Shown: one piece after another, positions 8,193 to 14,159 of the stretch
How the letters are laid out: every line of letters begins with the position of its first letter
Position numbering within the stretch: the stretch's first letter is position 1
Assembly (NCBI GenBank): GCA_028867675.1
Contig: JAGWGA010000014.1
Location: forward strand, 1 to 43,135
Direction: 5' to 3'
Source: Nitrososphaerota archaeon
GTDB lineage: Archaea > Thermoproteota > Nitrososphaeria > Nitrososphaerales > Nitrosopumilaceae
Length of the DNA stretch: 43,135 nt
Notes under the pieces: model-generated
The model's database searches: none
What the model saw: only the letters and a program-made list of their open reading frames with translations
Told to the model about the DNA's origin: nothing
Translations under genes and position numbers: made by a program

Positions 8193-8573
8193 CTATCTTG
8201 ATTTGGACCACTTTTTCATCCATTGTAAAAGGTCTATCACAGATTCAACAAGTTCTTGTCCTTTACTAGTAAGCTTGTATTCTACTCTTGGAGGAATCTC
8301 GTTGTAGGATAATCTTTCTAATACTCCACTTTTCTCAAGTTCCTTTAGTCGCGTAGATAAGGTCTTACTGCTTATTCCTTTCAAAGCTTGCTTGAATTGT
8401 TTGTATCTTACAGGATCTGTTGTACAGCATAATGGAATTAAAATCTCAAGAGTACCTCTCTTTGTAATTATTTTTCTAAGTTTGGATGTCTCTGACATTA
8501 AAGAAGAAGCATCATAACCTTCAAAACTACAACTATCTTTAATCATTGGAAGTGATTTTCTTTTAGTTTCCAT
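8193..8573 (-). CDS. HxlR-family winged-helix regulator, candidate arsenic sensor
   Basis: A 126-residue HxlR-type transcription factor: the recognition region reads RYKQFKQALKGISSKTLSTRLKELEKSGVLERL and the wing RVEYKLTSKGQEL. It is divergent from arsC1, and the only palindrome between them (8572-8594) covers its own start codon, so autoregulation is expected. It has Cys15 and the pair Cys49-Cys50 (LCCTTDPVRY) at the end of the helix before the recognition helix, a position where HxlR proteins normally have no thiols. Vicinal thiols in a winged helix next to ars genes suggest direct As(III) sensing, as in ArsR, but this is inference. Confidence 0.85.
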   Translation of the reverse strand: METKRKSLPMIKDSCSFEGYDASSLMSETSKLRKIITKRGTLEILIPLCCTTDPVRYKQFKQALKGISSKTLSTRLKELEKSGVLERLSYNEIPPRVEYKLTSKGQELVESVIDLLQWMKKWSKSR

Positions 8574-8614
8574 AATTACACTAACTGTAATTATTTCTCC
8601 TAGACAACTTAAAT
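8564..8614. repeat. Promoter module copy 1 (51-bp direct repeat)
   Basis: This stretch recurs at 9098-9148 with one mismatch in 51 bases (A at 8602, T at 9136). It contains the first ten bases of hxlR read on the minus strand (ATGGAAACTA), the palindrome at 8572-8594 and a nearly symmetric TATA-like sequence (acttaaat) at 8607-8614 that can serve both directions. Confidence 0.95.
8572..8594. promoter_or_regulatory. Operator palindrome 1 between hxlR and arsC1
   Basis: ATAATTACA-ctaac-TGTAATTAT is a perfect inverted repeat with 9-bp arms and a 5-bp spacer. On the minus strand it lies between the TATA-like box and the hxlR start codon, a repressing position. Relative to arsC1 it lies just upstream of the box, where a factor could block TFB or activate. 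HxlR proteins bind as dimers to sites of this kind (family knowledge). Confidence 0.8.
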
Positions 8615-8645
8615 GGTTTACTAACTAAACTATGCCAGAAATAAA

Positions 8646-9080
8646 ATGGGATTGTTTGGAAAAAAACATCAAAAAATGGTTCTGTTTGCATGTATAGAAA
8701 ATGCAGGTAGAAGTCAGATGGCAGAAGGATTCTTTAGAAAATATGCACCAGAGGGATGGAGTACTATGAGTGGGGGTTCTAGTCCAAAATCATACGTAAA
8801 TCCTCTTGCAGTACAAGTAATGAAAGAGGCAGGAATAGACATTAGCAATCACAAGGCAAAGATCCTATCTGAAGAGCAGATCAGAATGGCAGATTTGAAG
8901 GTAAACATGGGATGCATGGATACAACAGAATGCCCATCTCTTATTCTAGGAAATTATGTGGATTGGGGAATTGAAGATCCTAAAGACAAGCCAGTAGAAA
9001 AAGTCAGAGAAATAAGAGACAAAATAGAGTCCAAGGTAAAAGAACTAGTATCTCAACTTGTAGCAGAACAAATAAAGTAA
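8646..9080 (+). CDS. arsC: Arsenate reductase, LMW-phosphatase type (copy 1)
   Basis: Reduces arsenate to arsenite by a thiol relay, acting in the cytoplasm. The 144-residue protein has the phosphatase loop CIENAGRS (CX5RS) with the nucleophile Cys16, then MGCMDTTEC with Cys90 and Cys96 as relay cysteines, and the WGIEDP segment carrying the usual acidic residue. The N-terminus carries eight extra basic residues. The TATA-like box at 8607-8614 gives an initiation site close to the ATG. A T8 run follows the stop, so it is probably monocistronic. It is a clear paralogue of the gene at 9936-10358. Confidence 0.9.
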   Translation: MGLFGKKHQKMVLFACIENAGRSQMAEGFFRKYAPEGWSTMSGGSSPKSYVNPLAVQVMKEAGIDISNHKAKILSEEQIRMADLKVNMGCMDTTECPSLILGNYVDWGIEDPKDKPVEKVREIRDKIESKVKELVSQLVAEQIK

Positions 9081-9088
9081 TTTTTTTT
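9081..9088 (+). terminator. Oligo-T terminator after arsC1
   Basis: Eight consecutive T begin directly after the arsC1 stop codon. U-rich tracts are the usual archaeal termination signal. It separates arsC1 from the arsM unit, which has its own promoter copy. Confidence 0.6.
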
Positions 9089-9097
9089 ATCTTCTAA

Positions 9098-9148
9098 TAG
9101 TTTCCATAATTACACTAACTGTAATTATTTCTCCTTGACAACTTAAAT
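9098..9148. repeat. Promoter module copy 2 (51-bp direct repeat)
   Basis: Second copy of the module at 8564-8614. Read on the minus strand it still carries the first codons of hxlR (ATG GAA ACT), which run into a stop after six codons (METIRR). This shows that the module was copied from the hxlR-arsC1 intergenic region and placed ahead of arsM. Confidence 0.95.
9106..9128. promoter_or_regulatory. Operator palindrome 2 upstream of arsM
   Basis: Identical to the palindrome at 8572-8594: 9-bp arms ATAATTACA and TGTAATTAT around ctaac. It lies 13 bp upstream of the TATA-like acttaaat at 9141-9148, the same geometry as for arsC1, so both units should answer to the same regulator. Confidence 0.8.
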
Positions 9149-9170
9149 GACTTTACGAGAGAATTTCAAC

Positions 9171-9929
9171 ATGAATGAAGTTATCAAAGAAAAGGTAAAA
9201 GAGAGATACGGCAAGATTGCACTTACGGGCAATTCTGATTGTTGTTGCATGCCAGGCGAATGCACTCCTAGTGATTCACCTATTGATGCTACAAAGATGA
9301 TAGGTTATGATCAAGAAGATTTGAAATCAATTCCAGAGGCTGCTATATTGGGTGTTGGATGTGGTGCTCCGATAAAATTTGCAGAACTTCAGGAAGGTGA
9401 AACAGTCCTAGATCTTGGATCTGGTGCAGGAATTGATGTATTCTTGTCTGCAAACAAGGTATCAAAGTCTGGTAAAGTAATCGGCATAGACATGACAAAT
9501 GAAATGTTGGATAAGGCCAGAAAAAATGCAAGAGATGGCAATTATACCAATGTAGAATTTCGGAGGGGGGACATTGAAAAGAACATTCCAGTTGATAACA
9601 GTACAGTTGATGCAGTAATTAGCAACTGTGTGATCAATCTTACAACTGACAAGACTAGTGCATTCAAGGAAGTTTATAGAATATTGAAAAAAGGTGGAAG
9701 AATGGTTATCTCTGATCTTGTAACAGATAGGGAACTTGACCATGACCAAGTAAGTCATGAACAGTGGTGCAGCTGCATAGATGGAGCCTTAACACAAGAG
9801 CATTATCTTGAGAGTATCAAAAAAGCTGGTTTTGAGAATGTCAGTATTCTAGACCAGAGAACGTACATGGAAGGTGAGAAGGTAGATGGAAGAAAAATCA
9901 CCAGTCTTGTGATTAAAGCAATAAAGTGA
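9171..9929 (+). CDS. arsM: Arsenite S-adenosylmethionine methyltransferase
   Basis: Methylates trivalent arsenic using S-adenosylmethionine. The SAM loop VLDLGSGAGIDV lies at residues 79-90. The As(III)-binding cysteines expected in ArsM are all present: Cys24-26 and Cys31 in the N-terminal CCCMPGEC, Cys64 in GVGCGAP, Cys153 in SNCVINL and Cys200 in WCSC. An in-frame ATG at 9147 lies inside the TATA-like box of the duplicated promoter, so transcription should begin after it. The ATG at 9171 is therefore preferred, giving 252 residues and an almost leaderless transcript. It is first in a unit with arsC2 and the aquaporin. Confidence 0.92.
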   Translation: MNEVIKEKVKERYGKIALTGNSDCCCMPGECTPSDSPIDATKMIGYDQEDLKSIPEAAILGVGCGAPIKFAELQEGETVLDLGSGAGIDVFLSANKVSKSGKVIGIDMTNEMLDKARKNARDGNYTNVEFRRGDIEKNIPVDNSTVDAVISNCVINLTTDKTSAFKEVYRILKKGGRMVISDLVTDRELDHDQVSHEQWCSCIDGALTQEHYLESIKKAGFENVSILDQRTYMEGEKVDGRKITSLVIKAIK

Positions 9930-9935
9930 GTGTTC

Positions 9936-10358
9936 ATGAATTTCTATGAGCAATCCACGAATCAAAAGAAAGTACTCTTTGTATGTATTGAAAATGCTGG
10001 TCGAAGCCAGATGGCAGAAGGCTTCTTTAGAAAATATGCCCCAAAGGGATACGAACCAGTAAGTGCTGGAACAAAACCTACGCCTGAGATAAATCCAGTT
10101 GCAGTAGAAGCAATGAAAGAGATTGGCATCGACCTTACCGAACAAAAACCAAAGATGCTTTCCAATGAAATGATCAAAGACTCGATTCTAAGTGTTAACA
10201 TGGGTTGTATGGACAAAACTGAATGTCCTGCGCTTTTTATGAAAAATACAGTTGATTGGAATATTGAAGATCCTAAAGGTAAATCGCTTGATCAAGTCCG
10301 AAAGATTAGGGATAACATTGAACAAAAGGTAAGGGAAATTTGCAAAACTCTAGAATAA
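9936..10358 (+). CDS. arsC: Arsenate reductase, LMW-phosphatase type (copy 2)
   Basis: Second LMW-phosphatase-type arsenate reductase, 140 residues from ATG 9936 (an in-frame GTG lies at 9930). It shares with copy 1 the phosphatase loop CIENAGRSQMAEGFFRKYAP, the VNMGCMD.TECP relay-cysteine motif and the IEDPK segment. The two differ most in the middle (SAGTKPTPEINPVAVEAM against SGGSSPKSYVNPLAVQVM), where SAG is the normal LMW-phosphatase form. It lies six bases after arsM and overlaps the aquaporin start by 19 bases, so the three genes form one unit. Confidence 0.9.
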   Translation: MNFYEQSTNQKKVLFVCIENAGRSQMAEGFFRKYAPKGYEPVSAGTKPTPEINPVAVEAMKEIGIDLTEQKPKMLSNEMIKDSILSVNMGCMDKTECPALFMKNTVDWNIEDPKGKSLDQVRKIRDNIEQKVREICKTLE

Positions 10359-11023
10359 CAAGCAAGTTATCGCATAACCAAAAAGCGTTCTTTGCTGAAA
10401 TAATTGGTACATTTGTTGTAGTTGTATTTGCAACTGGTTCTGTAGTTTTAGACGCAAAATATCCTGGAACATTTGGTCTTTGGTTTGTTGCACTTGCTCC
10501 GGCAATTGCAGTGGCTAGCATGGTGTATGCATTTGGAAAAATATCCATGGCTCATTTTAACCCTGCAGTAACCGTAGGCTTTCTTATTACAAAAAATACA
10601 CCAAAGAATTTCTTTAAACTATATCTTGTCGCAGAGATAACTGGTGCAATACTTGGAAGCATTTTTGTAAAATATGTTATAGGTACACAAGCAAATATTG
10701 GTGCAAATGCACCCAATTATCATTTTTCAATTCTGCTCATTATTGGTGTTGAGATTTTAGCAACTGCCTTACTAATGGCAGTCATTATAGTAGTTGTTCA
10801 TACAAAGGGGTTGAGAGGTTTTAGCGGAATTGTAATCGGTGGAATGGTTGGTCTTGACATTTTCTTTTTAGCATTTATCTCTGGAGCTTCGATGAATCCA
10901 GCAAGAGCACTAGCACCTGCCATAGTATCTGGATATCTTAATGATCTTTGGCTTTACTGGACTGCACCTTTCATAGGTTCTTTCATAGTATCTCTTATCT
11001 ATAGAAAAAAGTTTGTGAAATGA
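10340..11023 (+). CDS. Aquaporin of the NIP/AqpN-like type, probable arsenite channel
   Basis: A 227-residue major intrinsic protein with six hydrophobic helices and both signature loops: NPAVTVG at 74-80 and NPARALAP starting at 186. The segment ISGASMNPARALAPA resembles plant NIPs and bacterial AqpN proteins, which pass As(OH)3 and other metalloids, more than water-specific AqpZ, which has a His in the fifth helix (here Phe/Ala). Cotranscription with arsM and arsC2 and the absence of ArsB or Acr3 suggest that it lets arsenite leave down its gradient, as AqpS does in Sinorhizobium. Start is a TTG within arsC2. Confidence 0.85.
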   Translation: MQNSRITSKLSHNQKAFFAEIIGTFVVVVFATGSVVLDAKYPGTFGLWFVALAPAIAVASMVYAFGKISMAHFNPAVTVGFLITKNTPKNFFKLYLVAEITGAILGSIFVKYVIGTQANIGANAPNYHFSILLIIGVEILATALLMAVIIVVVHTKGLRGFSGIVIGGMVGLDIFFLAFISGASMNPARALAPAIVSGYLNDLWLYWTAPFIGSFIVSLIYRKKFVK

Positions 11024-11036
11024 TCATCTCTTACAG

Positions 11037-11046
11037 TAATATATAG
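11037..11046 (+). promoter_or_regulatory. TATA box of tRNA-Ser
   Basis: taatatatag lies 37-46 bp before the mature tRNA 5' end, leaving a short 5' leader for RNase P. Confidence 0.55.
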
Positions 11047-11082
11047 TCGGTTTTACAACGAAATTGAATTGGCGAGATGAAT

Positions 11083-11180
11083 GCCGGGGTCGCCTAGCCT
11101 GGTAGGGCGCGCGCCTGGAAATTAATAACCATAAAGCGCGTACTCGCAAGGGTTCGAGAGTTCAAATCTCTCTCCCGGCG
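11083..11180 (+). tRNA. tRNA-Ser(GGA) with a 14-nt intron
   Basis: Acceptor stem GCCGGGG pairs with TCCCGGC (one G-U), discriminator G73, then an encoded CC at 11181-11182. D stem GCCT/GGGC, anticodon stem CGCGC/GCGCG, loop CTGGAA-A with anticodon GGA at 11117-11119. The variable arm is long (ACTC-gcaa-GGGT), as class II tRNA-Ser requires. T stem GAGAG/CTCTC encloses TTCAAAT. The long variable arm, G73 and GGA anticodon agree on serine. The anticodon loop is interrupted after position 37. Confidence 0.95.
11121..11134 (+). other. tRNA intron at position 37/38
   Basis: attaataaccataa interrupts the anticodon loop between A37 and A38. The expected bulge-helix-bulge can be drawn: central helix CTGG against CCAT (three pairs and one C-T mismatch), a three-base AAA bulge on each side cut after its second A, and a 7-base inner loop. 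At 14 nt it is near the short end for archaeal tRNA introns. Confidence 0.8.
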
Positions 11181-11224
11181 CCTATTTACAAATCCATTAA
11201 TCATAGCATGAGGTTTTCATATCA

Positions 11225-12514
11225 TTGGAAAAATATGATGTAGCAATAATTGGCGGCGGATTGCTTGGTACTTCAATTTCATATTGGATTTCAAATTTGT
11301 ATGATGCAAAAGTTGTGGTAATTGAAAAAGAATCCGACGTTGGAATGCATACGAGCAGTCGAAATACTGGAGTAGTTCATTCTCCTTTCTATCTTAATCC
11401 TGACAAAAAGACCAAGCTTGCAAAAGCCGCGTTTCTTTCACATGAAATGTGGAAAACATTTGCTCAAAAAAAGGGACTGCCATGGAAGATGGTAGGTACT
11501 ATGGAAATTGCACTTGATGATGAGCAACACAAGATTCTTGAAAAATACCTGAATTGGGGTCCAAGAAATGGAATGTCTGAGAAAGATATAGAACTGTTAA
11601 GCAGTAATGCAGTAACACAAAGAGAGCCAAACATTAGATGTCATTCTGCAATTCATTGTAAGACTGATGCAGTAGTTGATTACGGAGAGTTTACCAGAAA
11701 ATTAAAAGAAGAATCACAAAAAAACGGAACTAAATTTTTACTAAACAGACAATTAGAAACAGTTGAAAATCTAGGTGATTGCCCAATGCTCTCATTTCAA
11801 AATAAAGAAAAAATAAGTTCCAAGCTTGTCATAAACTGTGCTGGTGGATATTCACTTGATATTGCCAAAAAGTTTGGATTGGCAAATGATTATTCTAGTC
11901 TTCACTTTAGAGGAGAGTATTGGATTGCAAATGATGAATACACTAATCTTGTCAAGACAAATATTTACTCTGTTCCAAAATATCCTGATTTTCCATTTCT
12001 TGATCCACACTGGATTCTAAGGGTTGATGGTAAAAGTGAAGTTGGACCAAACGCAGTTCCTGTTCCAAGTCCTGAAACTTATTCTGGATATGTAGGAGAT
12101 GTCGAAACCCTCATTTCTAAAATCACTGAGGTAGTAACAGGTAGTACCCGAAAATTACTTCTTAATGCTGATTTTATGAATTTGGTAGCAACGGAATGGC
12201 TAAGCTCTTTATCCAAAACTGTCATGATAGAACGAATACAGGAATTTATACCAAAGATAAAACCAGAATTTTTCTCACAACGAGGTACTGCTGGAATTAG
12301 AACTCCAATTATAACTCCAGAGGGAAAATTCTTACCAGATGTATTAGAACTTGAAGGTGAGAACTCATATCATATTCTAAATTATAATTCTCCTGGTGCA
12401 ACTGGGGCTCCTGCATATTCTACCTACGTTGTCAAATCTCTGCAGGAAAAGGGATTGTTACAATATAAAACACGAAAGACTGACTCCATTTGGGATTTTG
12501 AGACTATTAACTAG
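11225..12514 (+). CDS. FAD-dependent L-2-hydroxyglutarate oxidase/dehydrogenase-like
   Basis: A 429-residue DAO-superfamily flavoprotein. The N-terminal Rossmann motif AIIGGGLLGTSISYW binds FAD, followed by EKESDVGMHTSSRNTGVVHS, close to the EK.. HqT..NSGV.HsG pattern of L-2-hydroxyglutarate dehydrogenase (LhgO). The C-terminal RGTAGIRTPIITPEGKFLPD and NYNSPGATGAPAYS also fit. LhgO returns L-2-hydroxyglutarate, a side product of 2-oxoglutarate metabolism, to 2-oxoglutarate; the 2-oxoacid oxidoreductase downstream is consistent with that. The substrate is not proven. Start is a TTG. Confidence 0.75.
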   Translation: MEKYDVAIIGGGLLGTSISYWISNLYDAKVVVIEKESDVGMHTSSRNTGVVHSPFYLNPDKKTKLAKAAFLSHEMWKTFAQKKGLPWKMVGTMEIALDDEQHKILEKYLNWGPRNGMSEKDIELLSSNAVTQREPNIRCHSAIHCKTDAVVDYGEFTRKLKEESQKNGTKFLLNRQLETVENLGDCPMLSFQNKEKISSKLVINCAGGYSLDIAKKFGLANDYSSLHFRGEYWIANDEYTNLVKTNIYSVPKYPDFPFLDPHWILRVDGKSEVGPNAVPVPSPETYSGYVGDVETLISKITEVVTGSTRKLLLNADFMNLVATEWLSSLSKTVMIERIQEFIPKIKPEFFSQRGTAGIRTPIITPEGKFLPDVLELEGENSYHILNYNSPGATGAPAYSTYVVKSLQEKGLLQYKTRKTDSIWDFETIN

Positions 12515-12587
12515 ATAACAAAGGATGTTTCACTTATGATTTGTTCCTACATACAAGATTAATATTCTGAAATCAAGAAACAAATCT

Positions 12588-12857
12588 GTGTTTCCAGAAC
12601 ACTGCTCTATTAGAAAAAAAGGACAAGATTGTCCGATGCCACCAGAATTTGTAATCTCTGTAAAATCAGAAGATGGAGAATATATGGTTGGAGTTACATG
12701 TGACGGGCACAAAAATGCATTTACAGAAAAATTGACATCTCTACAAAAAGAAGGAAAGGTTCCACAAGGAACAGTCATCTTTACTGGCCTAAAACCAGTG
12801 GGTACTAATTGCATTAAAGTAAATCCTGATGATCTTATACAACTCTCTGATTTGTAA
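12588..12857 (+). CDS. Hypothetical protein with conserved cysteines
   Basis: An 89-residue protein from the GTG at 12588, the only start codon in its frame after the last stop. I do not recognise a family. It has an EHCSIRKKGQDCPMPPEFVISV opening, then strand-like GEYMVGVTCDGHK and a C-terminal PQGTVIFTGLKPVGTNC. Cys6, Cys15, the CDGH segment and a late Cys could bind a metal, but no standard ribbon is formed. It is convergent with the dehydrogenase, ten bases apart. Confidence 0.55.
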   Translation: MFPEHCSIRKKGQDCPMPPEFVISVKSEDGEYMVGVTCDGHKNAFTEKLTSLQKEGKVPQGTVIFTGLKPVGTNCIKVNPDDLIQLSDL

Positions 12858-12866
12858 AAAATTATT

Positions 12867-13829
12867 TTATACTATGACTTGATAAATCGGTTTTTTGTCT
12901 GCAAGCAAAAGTTCTAAATTCTTTATTGCAATTTCTGCCATCTTTCTTCTCGTTTCTATAGTTGCACTTCCACTATGAGGCATTAGTATAATATTATCCA
13001 TTTTTGCAAATGGGTGTTTGGAATTAATTGGCTCCTTTTGAAATACATCAAGACCTGCTCCTGCAATTATTCTTCTTTTTAACGCGGTAGCAAGATCTTT
13101 TTCATTTATTATTTTACCACGAGCTGTGTTTATCAAAAATGCAGTTCTCTTCATTTTATTTAACAATTTTAAATTAATAATTTCATGTGTTTGTGGTGTA
13201 TGTGGCGAGTGGATACTTACAACATCACTATCTCTAAAAAGATTCTCAAATGATACATATTTTATTCCTAATCTTTTTTCTTCGTTTTTTGTTAGTCTAG
13301 TTCTGTTATGATATATGATATTCATCTCAAAACCTGAAGCTCTTTTTACAACTGCTTTTCCAATTCTTCCCATTCCAAATATGCCGAGAGTTTTTTGGTA
13401 AAGGTCTGTCCCAAGAAACTCATATGGACCAAATATTGTACTCCATTTATCATTACGAACGAGTTTATCTCCTTCAGGTATTCTTCTAAAGAGAGCTAGT
13501 ATCAAAGCCATAGTCATATCTGCAGTAGCCCGTGTCAATACTTCTGGCGTGTAGCCAACTACTATGCCCCTACTTGAGGCAGTCTTGACATCAATGTGGT
13601 CATAACCTACACTATATGTCGAAATTACTCTGAGTTTGGTTCCTGCATTTATTACATCTGCATCTATGGAATCATACGGATAACAGATCAGGCCATCTTT
13701 ATCCTTGATTTTAGAAATTAGCAAATTTTTTGGCATTGGAATCTTTCCAGTGTGAACTTCAACATCGTATTTCTTTTTGAGTTCCTTTATTGCAAAATCA
13801 TGAATCTTTCGTGTAAGTAAGATCTTCAA
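12867..13829 (-). CDS. D-isomer-specific 2-hydroxyacid dehydrogenase (glyoxylate/hydroxypyruvate reductase-like)
   Basis: An NAD(P)-dependent reductase of 2-oxoacids, 320 residues. The dinucleotide loop GMGRIG is at residues 152-157, and the catalytic triad of the family is present: Arg237 in NTARGK, Glu266 in QKEP and His285 in MPHSGSAT. VGYDHIDV and TRATADMTMALILAL are characteristic of glyoxylate/hydroxypyruvate reductases, which is the most likely substrate range. The gene is alone on its strand with a TATA-like CTTAAAAT about 28 bp upstream of the ATG. Confidence 0.87.
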   Translation of the reverse strand: MKILLTRKIHDFAIKELKKKYDVEVHTGKIPMPKNLLISKIKDKDGLICYPYDSIDADVINAGTKLRVISTYSVGYDHIDVKTASSRGIVVGYTPEVLTRATADMTMALILALFRRIPEGDKLVRNDKWSTIFGPYEFLGTDLYQKTLGIFGMGRIGKAVVKRASGFEMNIIYHNRTRLTKNEEKRLGIKYVSFENLFRDSDVVSIHSPHTPQTHEIINLKLLNKMKRTAFLINTARGKIINEKDLATALKRRIIAGAGLDVFQKEPINSKHPFAKMDNIILMPHSGSATIETRRKMAEIAIKNLELLLADKKPIYQVIV

Positions 13830-13938
13830 CTATATCCATTTGAATAAATGACGATTTTAAGCGTATTATAATAAAAAATTAACTAGTCATAAGTAAAAAT
13901 CAACACAAAAATTTGTTCCAAGATATCACAACAACTCA

Positions 13939-13947
13939 TTTATAATT
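13939..13947 (+). promoter_or_regulatory. TATA box for the cysteine-rich miniprotein
   Basis: tttataatt centred about 27 bp ahead of the TTG at 13969, the spacing of a leaderless archaeal gene. Confidence 0.5.
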
Positions 13948-13968
13948 AATCAAAGTAATGGTATACAA

Positions 13969-14103
13969 TTGAAACACAAAGACGAGTTTGCTATTTGTGT
14001 ACAATGTAGAAATCCTCTAGAAAAATGTGTATGTGTATGTCCATTTTGCGGTGAACGGGATAAATGTGAATGTGCCTTGTTTGATGCTGCAACTGGTGGA
14101 TAA
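13969..14103 (+). CDS. 44-residue cysteine-rich miniprotein (zinc-ribbon-like)
   Basis: A short frame from TTG to TAA encoding 44 residues with eight cysteines: CVQC at 10-13, CVCVCPFCG at 20-28 and CEC at 33-35, ending in DAATGG. Eight regularly spaced cysteines in 44 residues are not expected by chance, and a well-placed TATA box precedes the start. The spacing suggests one or two zinc knuckles. It sits alone between the dehydrogenase and the oxidoreductase genes. Function unknown. Confidence 0.7.
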   Translation: MKHKDEFAICVQCRNPLEKCVCVCPFCGERDKCECALFDAATGG

Positions 14104-14117
14104 TACTCAAACTCGAA

Positions 14118-14125
14118 TTTTATAG
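14118..14125 (+). promoter_or_regulatory. TATA box of the 2-oxoacid oxidoreductase operon
   Basis: ttttatag is 35-42 bp before the ATG at 14160 and about 24 bp before an in-frame GTG at 14145. Either a leaderless GTG or a short leader to the ATG is possible. Confidence 0.5.
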
Positions 14126-14159
14126 AATTATTAATATTCAATGAGTGTCTAGATGCATC

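Noticed and set aside
8035-8223. Short minus-strand frame between the BsuPI-like gene and hxlR
   Set aside because: Mostly antisense to the BsuPI-like gene, low complexity, no start context.
12530-12814. Minus-strand frame over the 89-residue hypothetical gene
   Set aside because: The plus-strand frame has regular cysteine spacing and fits between neighbours; the minus frame has no recognisable feature.
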